From: Tritrichomonas musculus
Lineage: Eukaryota > Parabasalia > Tritrichomonadida > Tritrichomonadidae
Direction of reading: 5' to 3'
DNA length: 64,000 bases
NCBI GenBank assembly: GCA_039105265.1
Contig: JAPFFF010000005.1
Span: 4,759,501-4,823,500 of the forward strand
Shown: positions 51,853-61,144 of the stretch, in pieces
How positions within the stretch are numbered: position 1 is the stretch's first letter
Layout: the number at the start of each line of letters is the position of its first letter
The notes under the pieces: generated by a model
What the model was told of the DNA's origin: nothing
Seen by the model: the letters and a program-made list of their open reading frames with translations, nothing else
Databases searched by the model: none
Translations under genes and position numbers: made by a program

Positions 51853-52902
51853 ATGCAAGAGTATGTTGGTTATATGAAAAAGATTCAAGAAAATCTTTTA
51901 CAATTTATCCAAAATGAAGATGAAGGAAGCAAAGATAACTTATTATTTGAAAATAATACTAATATTATCGAGGATAAACATAAAAAGATAGAAATTCTTT
52001 CATTAATATCAGAGATATCAAATCATCATCATCGATCAAATTTATTTTTCGACAAAATGTATCAACTTATTCAATCATTAAAAGATATTTTCCAAAACTT
52101 GGGCTCGTACAGACTTTTTAATATATTTAAAGAGAACAAGATGATCCTCCTTATTTTAATAAAGCAGAACATTCTAAAAATCGACGAATTGCTTGCAGAT
52201 GAAATGATCGATGAAAAAAATGACAAATTAAAATTCAAGGAATTCTTCTACCCAGAATTGAAACAGTTTTTACCATCTAACATGATCAATGAAAAAGAGG
52301 AAGAAATGGCAGATTTTGAAGACAAAAGAAAAAAAGGTGTCAATGACATTGAAGTTTGCCAACTCATTCAAAATGATGAAAAAGATTCATTTATAAATTT
52401 AATGAACTCTTGTGAATCGATTAAGATAGGACACTCAATATTTGAGACAAATCCATTGCTGATTCAAAATGAAGATGTTTCAGTGATTGAATATGCAGCT
52501 TTTTATGGATCAATCAATATTTTCAAATATTTAATTACAACAAGTAATGAATTGAAACCATCGTTGTTTTTATATGCAATTCACTCAAACAATCCAGAAT
52601 TAATTCACATTCTTGAAGGAAAGTTTAATGATATTAATTATGAAGAATGCTTGATTGAATCTTTAAAATGCCATCATAAAGATCTTGAAATTTATTTTGA
52701 ACAAAAAATTGAAACTACAAACTTTTTGTTGCAAAATGCTCTACAGTATCATAATTATTCTTATTTCGATAACACAGATTCATTTAGTGAAAATCTTACA
52801 TTTTATAATTTGTGCAAATATAATTATTCTAAGCTTGTTGAATTTTCAATGAATGAAAGTATGAATATCGAATACGAAATAATTCAATCATTAATAATTT
52901 AA
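51853..52902 (+). CDS. Ankyrin-type N-terminal part of an ankyrin-BspA protein
   Basis: This 349 aa frame has an N-terminal helical region (EYVGYMKKIQENLLQFIQ) followed by degenerate ankyrin repeats of the trichomonad DUF3447-like kind (SVIEYAAFYGSINIFKYL; SLFLYAIHSNNPELIHIL; FYNLCKYNYSKLVEF). The frame stops in the middle of the repeat ladder. The next ankyrin turn, RTPLQIAS, appears 70 nt later in another frame (from 52970) and leads into BspA repeats, so the two frames once formed, or still form, one protein. Whether the break is an intron, an unusual insertion or a mutation is discussed in the findings. Confidence 0.65.
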   Translation: MQEYVGYMKKIQENLLQFIQNEDEGSKDNLLFENNTNIIEDKHKKIEILSLISEISNHHHRSNLFFDKMYQLIQSLKDIFQNLGSYRLFNIFKENKMILLILIKQNILKIDELLADEMIDEKNDKLKFKEFFYPELKQFLPSNMINEKEEEMADFEDKRKKGVNDIEVCQLIQNDEKDSFINLMNSCESIKIGHSIFETNPLLIQNEDVSVIEYAAFYGSINIFKYLITTSNELKPSLFLYAIHSNNPELIHILEGKFNDINYEECLIESLKCHHKDLEIYFEQKIETTNFLLQNALQYHNYSYFDNTDSFSENLTFYNLCKYNYSKLVEFSMNESMNIEYEIIQSLII

Positions 52903-52958
52903 TGAAGAAGAAATTTTTAAAAAAATTAGTTTTGTTATAAAGTTTTTATAATTAATAT

Positions 52959-53729
52959 TTGTTTAATAGGACGCCATTGCAAATTGCCAGCGATAAAGAA
53001 AATGATGAAATTGTTGATTTTATAATTAATCAAAGAGGAATCTTTAAAGAAGCTTTTATCTTTTGTCACTCGCTTGTTGAAATTGTTATTCCATCTTCAG
53101 TGACAAAAATTGAAAGAAGTGCCTTTTATTCTTCTTCATTACAATATATTTCAATTCCATCATCAGTCGTAGAAATACATGCATATGCATTTTATAACTG
53201 CTCTTCACTTGATGAAGTAACTTTTGAAGAACCATTTAATTTGGTTTTGATTGCGAGCTATGCTTTCAGCGGTTGCATTAAATTAAAAGAAATAAAAATA
53301 CCTTCAACTGTTAAAGAAATAGATTATGGTGCTTTTGAAAATTGCCGTTCGCTTAAGGAAATAGAAATTCCTCCGTCTATTACATGTATTGAATCTCATG
53401 TATTTTGTAATTGTACTTCACTTGAAAAAATTACACTTCCTTCGTCAATTAGCAAAATTGATCAATCTGCTTTTTCTCAATGCTCTTCACTTGCAAATAT
53501 CGAATTGCCTGATTCATTAACCAAAATTTTAGATAATGCTTTCGAATCATGTACTTCACTTGAACGAATTACAATTCCTCCGAAGGTTGGTTATATATCC
53601 GGAACTTCTTTTGCAGGATGCGAAAATCTCACAAGTGTGAGATTTCTCTCAGAAAAATTCTCAGCTAAAGTAATTGATAACATAGTTAAAAGGCTTTTCC
53701 CACAAGTAGAATCGATTGAATATGAATAG
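52959..53729 (+). CDS. Ankyrin-BspA protein, C-terminal part
   Basis: The coding part begins near 52968 with RTPLQIASDKENDEIVDF, the end of an ankyrin ladder. About nine BspA/LRR_5 repeats follow, with the pattern IxxSAFxxCSSLxxIxIPxSV. There is no ATG near the beginning, only TTG at 52959, which shows that the frame depends on the upstream part (51853-52902). There is no membrane segment. It is likely an intracellular scaffold. A perfect hairpin follows 11 nt after the stop codon. Confidence 0.65.
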   Translation: MFNRTPLQIASDKENDEIVDFIINQRGIFKEAFIFCHSLVEIVIPSSVTKIERSAFYSSSLQYISIPSSVVEIHAYAFYNCSSLDEVTFEEPFNLVLIASYAFSGCIKLKEIKIPSTVKEIDYGAFENCRSLKEIEIPPSITCIESHVFCNCTSLEKITLPSSISKIDQSAFSQCSSLANIELPDSLTKILDNAFESCTSLERITIPPKVGYISGTSFAGCENLTSVRFLSEKFSAKVIDNIVKRLFPQVESIEYE

Positions 53730-53740
53730 TTGAAAATAAC

Positions 53741-53792
53741 ATATCATGATTTGCAAAAAAAAAATTAGAATAAATAATTCAAATCATGATAT
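53741..53792. other. Hairpin downstream of ankyrin-BspA gene
   Basis: ATATCATGATTTG and its exact complement CAAATCATGATAT enclose 26 nt of A-rich sequence, starting 11 nt after the stop codon. Possible 3' end structure. Confidence 0.4.
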
Positions 53793-54646
53793 GACATATT
53801 CAATTTTTTTTAATCAGATACATGGCAATTCCAAATGCCTTTGTGACATTCAATAAAAATATGTTCTAAAATCATGGTATTATTGATCTTTTATTATTTT
53901 GATGAGGTTTTCATAGTTTTTTCCTGGGTTTGATTTTTCTTCAAGAAAAACTGGGATTGTACTTTGAATTAATCATTTTATCTATTTGAATATAGCCAAT
54001 TGCATGAATGCATAATTTTTTTTTGAAAAAAAAATTAAATAATACTAAAAATAAATTTAATTGTTATCATTCAAGCAAGTTATGTTTTTAATTGTGAAAA
54101 TACCATCGAAAATAATGCTTATAAAAATACAATTAATTGATTTTTTGAACAAATTTGAGAATATTTAATTTCAATAAAATTTAGTTAATTTAACATCAAT
54201 ATATATAATTAAACATGAAATAAAATCCAGAATAAAGTTTGCTTGTAACGATTTATTTTGCATTTTTAATATTCATTTGAATGATAATATATATTCAATG
54301 TATTTTGAGGTCAATAATAAAATTAAATCATTATATTAATATTAATTTATTAATTTTCTCCATATAAATTAATATGGAAAAAAGAATATCTTTAAAACTA
54401 TTTCTCATCGAAATATTTCAAAAAGTTAAACTTATTAAGATGATTTAAATATAATTCTCAAATTTGATAACTATCTTTAATAATTTTCGATCGAAAAATA
54501 CCAGAAATAAAATACTTTATATTTAAAGATAAATTTATTTATATTTCTATTTTAGATAGCATTTTTCTTTTTCTTTTTAATTTTGAATCAAAAACATTCA
54601 TCAAAGGTAAATTCAATTTACCTTATATTTATACATAAAATCCAAA
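53793..54646. other. Intergenic region upstream of TRAPPC8 gene
   Basis: 0.85 kb AT-rich, no gene. Initiator-like TCATC (54599-54603) and TCAAT (54614-54618) precede the ATG at 54647, but neither is decisive. Confidence 0.45.
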
Positions 54647-57600
54647 ATGAATACATCTCAACCATTTCGATTTTTTTCTCCATCAACATATGTTCGTAAA
54701 AGATATTCGCCATTAATAGCTGCTTTTGTTGAACCAACCGTTGATGAATTTTTAAAACATTCAGGTTTTTCATTTGTTGATATTTTTGCTTCTATTGGTT
54801 CAACACTGAAATCGCCTATTCGAATATACCCATACGATAAAGTTAAACAACAAAATTTTAATGATTTTATAAACCAAGTTACAGATGATTTAAAAGATAT
54901 CGGAACAGCCTTTTTAGCAAAAAGCTATGAAGAAACATATACATACGATACTACAGTTGGCCCATTTCCGAATTTACTTCATCAAAATTTATCTCCTGAT
55001 TCATCAGATGCGCAATATCCAGCATGGTATCGTATATTATTATTTCGTATTTTCGAGAGTTTACTTTTTAGCGATTTTGAATTTCATGATATTCCAATTG
55101 GTATTTTATATGTTACTAGTTTTGGTGAAAAATGTAAGAAAATTGATGAAGTACGTAAAATTGTTGATAATTTTCCAGAATGGATGCAAGAATTTTCTAA
55201 AGAAATACCTGTTTTTTGCTTAGTAGTTGGTAATAATTTGAATAATCCCGTAGATACAACAAAATTATCAGAATATCAGAAATACGGATTTACAAAAATT
55301 AAATCAATAAATTTATGCTCAAATGGCAAAAAACTAAATTTAGAAGAACTAAAAGATTACTTTACCTGGGATTATAATATATTAAGCAATCCAGAGCTCG
55401 GAAATAATTTTTCAAATGAAGATATTAAAGCTGTAAAAAAAATGGCCAACGAAATATCTCTAGATTTTGTAATGCCTGAAGTTTACAAACAACAGAAATT
55501 TTATGAAAGCGAGAGTGATAAACTCAACAAATTCAGTAAAACATTACAAACGTGGCTTTTTAAAAAAGGTGAACCAGAAAAAGTTACTCAGTATTTAAAT
55601 ATACCGGTCAAAAAGATGACATATTTACAACATGCTGGCTATTCCATGTTATTTGGCAGTTATCAGCAAGCCCAAAGATCCTATCGTTATTTTTTGAACT
55701 CCCTAAACCGAGATGAGCAGCCTCTTATCCAAGGCCGAGTTCAAATCAGTGTTTTATTATGCGATATGATTTTGAATGACGATCCCAATGATATTAATCA
55801 ATTCATTGATGATGTCAAAGAAATCATAAAGAACCGTCCAGGTACTGTATGTCTTCGTGGAGCTTTAGTAGCCCCACTTATATCCTTTGAATTCTGCTGC
55901 CATGTTAAGAACTGGAGTCAAGCGATTGAATTTGGCCAAATAACGATTGATTTGATAGAAGACCTTTATGCTGACATTGAAGATGTAAAGAATGAGTTTC
56001 TAGCTATCATGTTTGAGAAGATAGTTGGTCTAGAGACCAGACCTAAACATCAGATATCATATCGTTCGATGGCAGCCTTTTGTTATCGGACAGGCAAGCA
56101 AGAAGGACATGCCCTTCGATGTTTTCTCTGGCTTCTCTCCAAATTGCCCAAAAATGCCTGGAATCGTCTCTGGCAGACCATTGCCCTTGAAAAAGTTATC
56201 ATACTTTCCGAGCAGAGTCAAATTAATCGGTCACTTCACGACATTGCCTATTTAATGTCGGTTACGAGCATGTCTGATGATCTTCAAAATCTTCTACTGA
56301 CTCAATTTCTAACGATATTCAACGATAGAAATGCCGATATAAAATCGTTAGCAATTGAATTGAAACCGTTATTATTTGTGAAGAAGGTCAAAATGTTTGA
56401 CCCTTCCCAACCAGAATTTTACGGTTATAGCAAATATGACTTCAAAAAGATCATCGATAAGTTCAACCTTTGGTTCAGCGCGAACGTCTCAAGATCCTCG
56501 AGTATATCGTTCGAAGACGTTTGGAATAACGGCGACGCAATTGAGGAAGAAATGAAAATCGTTTCGTGCGGAGTGGAGCTGATTGTGGAGGTTCGTCTCA
56601 TTAATCATCACGCCTTCACGGTCAACATGACTGACTCTTGCCTGGCGGTCAAATATGAGCCGAACAACACAAGCAACCAGGACTTCTCAAGGTCAAGCAG
56701 CAACGATGAAAAATTGACCTTGAAGGCGAAATCAAGTACTGAGAGTGTATCGTCTGATTTCAATCTGTCGACGGTTGAACATGTCGACATCCACGGTTGT
56801 AAGGCTGGTAATTCATCGACCAAACTTCCTCTCAAAATTACACCTATATCCCAAGGGAAGTACACAATCAGCAAGCTCGTCAACAAGTACTGGGGATACA
56901 TCGATGGATTCGTCCAATTTAAGCCCATCTCGTTCTTGGCCTTCAATGACTATCCGCGCATTAAAATTGAAGTCGTTGACCTCCCAAAGAAAGTTGTGGC
57001 TCACCAGTGCATCCCTTTCTACTTGTCGGTCGACAATCAAGGAAACACAACAATCCCTCAGTTTCGCGTCCTTTGCGATCCTTTCATTGTCTTCGAAGAA
57101 GGCGACTCTGACTTCAACAAGCACGTCCAGATCGTCACAATAGAGAATCCTTTGGAATCAATGCAAAACGCAGTCGTGCAGTTCATCTACCACGTGCCTG
57201 AAAGCAAGGAAGGGAAGGACACGCTGCATTTCGTTGTGGACGTCCAAGGAGTGAAGTGTGCCTATCAAAAAGTGGAGGTTGAAATTGAGAAGAAAACGAT
57301 CGTCAAAATTGATAAATTGTCAATGAAGAACGAGACATTGTCGAGGATCTTATTGTGTAAGTTCCGATCAGAAAACGGTAGATTCGTCTCAATTTTTAAA
57401 AAGGACGGATCTTTGATAAAGACGATATATAACGATACAATTTCACAAGGGAACAAACCTAATTCAAATTTGAATTTATTTGGAAATTTGAATATAAACT
57501 TGTCTAACTCAAATAACGGACTTAATTCAAATAATTCAATAGAAAGTGAAAGGGAGGAGAAATGTGATCTGAAAAGTCATACAGTTTTGGCATATCTAGA

Positions 57601-58096
57601 TAAAAGCGAAGAAAAAATTGACGATTCTTGGAGATGCCGCTTATTAAAGAACGACGAACTAGGAGTGCTGTACGAAATCAAGGGTTCAGAGTACTTGGCC
57701 CAGGCAAACGTTAAGATACCTCGTTTCGAAGAAGAGATGAAATATGATGATGACGAAGAAAACGAATTTTATCACTTCAAATTACACATTTACGAAGATA
57801 AGTCGTTATGCAGAGTATTCCTCTTCAATTACAACGGACCTGACTTGTATATTGAACCACTCCCAATATCAAATGAAATGAACAACAGCCTAGTAAACAG
57901 CTGCTCGTGGGTTGGAAAAAAGAGACAGATAATCGGTAAAGATCGCGACGCAATTTTCAGATTCTCTGCAAATGCTGACGGAATCGCAAAGATATCAGGC
58001 TTCAAAGTGTCCGCAAGAAGAGATTTCGCTAATTCGAAACTGCTGAATATTTCTCAAACTTTCAAAATGAGTAAAGAAATAGCGGTTATTGATTAA
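54647..58096 (+). CDS. TRAPP complex subunit TRAPPC8/Trs85
   Basis: This is a 1149 aa protein. The N-terminus (FSPSTYVRKRYSPLIAAFVEP, then VDEFLKHSGFSFVDIFASIG) matches the start of TRAPPC8/Trs85. The following half has the family order: an FNDFI helix, the DFEFHDIPIGILYV strand, then a helical-repeat region with HAGYSMLFGSYQQAQRSYRYFL. The second half (after about residue 650) is made of beta-sandwich-like segments. TRAPPC8 is the defining subunit of TRAPPIII, which activates Rab1/Ypt1 in early secretion and autophagy. From about 56400 to 57300 the codons are visibly richer in G and C than in the first third, while the frame and family match continue. One low-complexity Asn/Ser insert lies near residues 940-965. 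Confidence 0.8.
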   Translation: MNTSQPFRFFSPSTYVRKRYSPLIAAFVEPTVDEFLKHSGFSFVDIFASIGSTLKSPIRIYPYDKVKQQNFNDFINQVTDDLKDIGTAFLAKSYEETYTYDTTVGPFPNLLHQNLSPDSSDAQYPAWYRILLFRIFESLLFSDFEFHDIPIGILYVTSFGEKCKKIDEVRKIVDNFPEWMQEFSKEIPVFCLVVGNNLNNPVDTTKLSEYQKYGFTKIKSINLCSNGKKLNLEELKDYFTWDYNILSNPELGNNFSNEDIKAVKKMANEISLDFVMPEVYKQQKFYESESDKLNKFSKTLQTWLFKKGEPEKVTQYLNIPVKKMTYLQHAGYSMLFGSYQQAQRSYRYFLNSLNRDEQPLIQGRVQISVLLCDMILNDDPNDINQFIDDVKEIIKNRPGTVCLRGALVAPLISFEFCCHVKNWSQAIEFGQITIDLIEDLYADIEDVKNEFLAIMFEKIVGLETRPKHQISYRSMAAFCYRTGKQEGHALRCFLWLLSKLPKNAWNRLWQTIALEKVIILSEQSQINRSLHDIAYLMSVTSMSDDLQNLLLTQFLTIFNDRNADIKSLAIELKPLLFVKKVKMFDPSQPEFYGYSKYDFKKIIDKFNLWFSANVSRSSSISFEDVWNNGDAIEEEMKIVSCGVELIVEVRLINHHAFTVNMTDSCLAVKYEPNNTSNQDFSRSSSNDEKLTLKAKSSTESVSSDFNLSTVEHVDIHGCKAGNSSTKLPLKITPISQGKYTISKLVNKYWGYIDGFVQFKPISFLAFNDYPRIKIEVVDLPKKVVAHQCIPFYLSVDNQGNTTIPQFRVLCDPFIVFEEGDSDFNKHVQIVTIENPLESMQNAVVQFIYHVPESKEGKDTLHFVVDVQGVKCAYQKVEVEIEKKTIVKIDKLSMKNETLSRILLCKFRSENGRFVSIFKKDGSLIKTIYNDTISQGNKPNSNLNLFGNLNINLSNSNNGLNSNNSIESEREEKCDLKSHTVLAYLDKSEEKIDDSWRCRLLKNDELGVLYEIKGSEYLAQANVKIPRFEEEMKYDDDEENEFYHFKLHIYEDKSLCRVFLFNYNGPDLYIEPLPISNEMNNSLVNSCSWVGKKRQIIGKDRDAIFRFSANADGIAKISGFKVSARRDFANSKLLNISQTFKMSKEIAVID

Positions 58097-58924
58097 TGTG
58101 TTAAAAATAAACTGTTTTATATATTGGATTTCGACTTTTTATTATTATTATTAATATCATGAATGGTCAAAAATTGAAAGTGAAAGTCAGAAAAAATGTC
58201 ATAGAAAATTGATTTTAAAATGTCATAGAAAATTGAATTTTTCTATAGAATTAAGAAAAAGTGGAGATAAATGAAAATATTATATTCAGAATTTTGTTTA
58301 CTGCGCTGTAAATCATTCACTATTACTGAGTCAGTAATTTTGTTTTGAGAGGTATTTAAAGAAAATTTTAAAATACCTACCCGTTTTTTGCATACCGTGC
58401 TCTCAATTTTCCGGGGGAATTTTTGACACTTATAAATGGTCGATATTTATTGAATATTTTTTTTCAAAATATGTTTTGTCACCTTTGAATTGTTTTCTCC
58501 AGATTTTTTTCATTCATATCTTCATAATTTTATTATATTAACAAATATTTTTTGTTAAAAATTTGTTAATAAATATTCATTAGATTAGAAAAGCAAATAT
58601 ATTTACTTATAAAAATCCATATGGCTATTTAATTATTTTTTTAAAAAAATCTTTTGTTTCAAAATTAATAATAATATTTATACTATAAATTTGAATAAGT
58701 ATTGCCACTTATAAATAAAAAATTGATATTTTAAAGATTTCGTAAATCCCTATAGTTGGTCGATTAAAAAAGTGACAAATAAATAAAGGAAATAAAACAG
58801 ATTCTCCAAAAACTTCTAATTTTGCCCGTGCTAGCACGTACTCAATTTTATTTGTTTTCTACAAGATTTACTTAGTCTAATTGGTTCTTCCTTATCTTTT
58901 TATGAAATTCAAACAAATTATCTT

Positions 58925-59272
58925 TGAGAAGATTATCTCTCATGCTTTTCAATCTTCAATTTCTAACTTATAATGCTTGCGTTTTGCTCAGTTTTACTTA
59001 TGTTTTCTTGCAACTGCTTACTTTCTTACAAAACTAGCATTGAGAAGATTATCTCTCATGCTTTTCAATCTTCAATTTCTAATTGATTATACTTGCATTT
59101 TGCTCAGTTTTACTTATGTTATCTTGCAACTGCTTACTTTCTTACAAAACTAGCATTGAGAAGATTATCTCTCATGCTTTTCAATCTTCAATTTCTAACT
59201 TATAATGCTTGCGTTTTGCTCAGTTTTACTTATGTTATCTTGCAACTGCTTACTTTCTTACAAAACTAGCAT
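58925..59272. repeat. 116-117 bp tandem repeat, three copies
   Basis: Copies beginning GAGAAGATTATCTCTCATGC start at 58925, 59042 and 59158, with few differences between them. Confidence 0.85.
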
Positions 59273-59290
59273 TATTTAATGAAATTAGTT

Positions 59291-59480
59291 CAAAAAGTTT
59301 AATACACCAAAAAGCATACAAAAAGTTTGGGAAAATAAATTTCAAAAAGTTCTTTACACCAAAAAGCATACAAAACGTTTGGGAAAATAAATTTCAAAAA
59401 GTTCTTTACACCAAAGAGCATACAAAACGTTTGGAAAATTAATTTCAAAAAGTTCTTTACACCAAAAAGCATACAAAAAA
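59291..59480. repeat. 52 bp tandem repeat, 3.6 copies
   Basis: Units with CAAAAAGTTCTTTACACCAA start at 59291, 59343, 59395 and 59446. The 77-codon frame across this array is a translation of the repeat and not called as a gene. Confidence 0.85.
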
Positions 59481-60577
59481 CAATCTAACGCAGCATCTCC
59501 AAAAATACACAAATTCAAACTACAGCATTTGCAAATACACCAAGATCAAAGCAAAATATATTAAATAGTTTTTTTTTTATAATTCAGCAATATTTTCAAC
59601 CAAATGAATTATGTGATTGTTCTCAGTTTGCATATTCAAAGTAATAATTTATTTAAACTATAATTTTGCCTTAACTTTTTTATTATAAAAGAACAAAAAA
59701 TTCTTTTTTTATAAGTAATAATTTATCTTAAACATTATTTTTGTATAATAAAAATATTTCATGTAAATAATAATTTCCATTGTGCTTGATTTTATGTGTT
59801 ATATGATTAGAATTTTAAATAATCATGAATTTCAAAATTACAATACTCTGATGTCGAAAACCAATTTATTGAAAATTAGACAAATCAAGACTTTATCATA
59901 TATACTATCTAATCGATCTGAAATAAATGATGAATACCATTTATATGGTTGAGAATTTTTGATATAATAGATAAAGATAAAAGGAGCTATACGAGCTAAT
60001 TACATTTTCGTATTCAGAATTATATGTGTGATTATTTTATCAAAGAGGAAACAGTCGAAATAAAGTAGGTTTTCTTAAAAAGTAGAATAATCAATGATTA
60101 ATGAAAACTTTTTGAATAAAACAAAAAATGGTAGATAACCTGAATAATAGCTTTTGTAGAGAATGTCTTCCAAAATCTGATGCAAGTCTTATATTTGCTT
60201 TTCATAAAAGTTATTGAATTATTATCAAAAAAACAAAATATCATTTTTTCTAAAAATTCAAAAGAGCATCATGAATTGAAGTAGCAGCATGTACTGATTT
60301 TATGGCCAAAATATCCTTTCATCAACTTATGCCTATTGCTGGAAATGAACGATTTTTTCCTTCAAAAAACGTATTTAAACGTATATTTCGATAAACGTCT
60401 TTTTTTTTCTATACTTTTTCAAAGATTTCTGAGTCGAAAAAAAGAATTGTCACTTATTTGAGTATTTTTTTATTTTTTCTTCAGAATTTTCTTTTTTATT
60501 TTCTGAGAAATTTATTCAATTTTTAATGTCAAAAATTCCCCCGGAAAATTGAGAGCACGGTATGCAAAAAACGGGTA

Positions 60578-61144
60578 TTTGAGAGAAAAGTCTTTAATTT
60601 ATTTTTGTTATATGAACAATTATGATAAAATATTAATAAATATCGAATTATTATTTTATATATTATATTTATTTTAGTTTTTTGAAATATACCATCAAGA
60701 TATTTACATTTTTTATTATTTTTCAAAAAGTCGATTTTTCACTACTTGAAATGCTTAGCATCGACATTTTTTAGGTCTATTTAACCATTTGACTCCAAAT
60801 AGAGAATAATTGAAATATTATTAATAAAATAATGTTAAATTATTCAATTATTTATCATTAGAAATTTTTTTTTTTAAGTGACTGACTTTTTGGTAATTTC
60901 AACATTCTTTACAATATATGTTTTTAATGGTAAGTGTGGAAAACAATTGATTATGATTTCAGTATTATATGTGGGGGAAATCATTCTTTTTTAAACACGA
61001 GCATGATATCATACAATAAAATTTAAAGTTCTTCTATTCAATTTTAAATTCTCTGAAATTATTTAAAAGAACTTTTATTAAAAAGTTGTTTCCTACCAAC
61101 TTTTTGTATAAAAATTATTGTACGTTAAAAAAATGAAAATTTAG
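60578..61144. other. Intergenic region upstream of coiled-coil gene
   Basis: 567 nt AT-rich. ACGTTA occurs 20 nt before the start codon. No clean TCAYW initiator is seen close by. Confidence 0.45.

Larger units (their letters stand above)
58380..60575. mobile_element. 2.2 kb non-autonomous element with perfect 49 bp terminal repeats
   Basis: The first 49 bases (58380-58428, starting CCCGTTTTTTGCATACCG) are an exact inverted copy of the last 49 (60527-60575). TA lies outside on both sides (58378-58379 and 60576-60577), as in Tc1/mariner. No transposase is encoded. Inside are two tandem arrays and, near the right end, several AAACGT motifs (60368-60400). Perfect termini suggest recent movement by a transposase made elsewhere. 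Confidence 0.8.

Noticed and set aside
52859-52969. Canonical intron from GTATGA to TTTAATAG in the ankyrin-BspA gene
   Set aside because: The 5' sequence looks like a trichomonad splice site, but joining these points leaves the BspA frame out of phase.
59209-59442. 77-codon frame
   Set aside because: It is a translation of the 117 bp and 52 bp tandem repeats.
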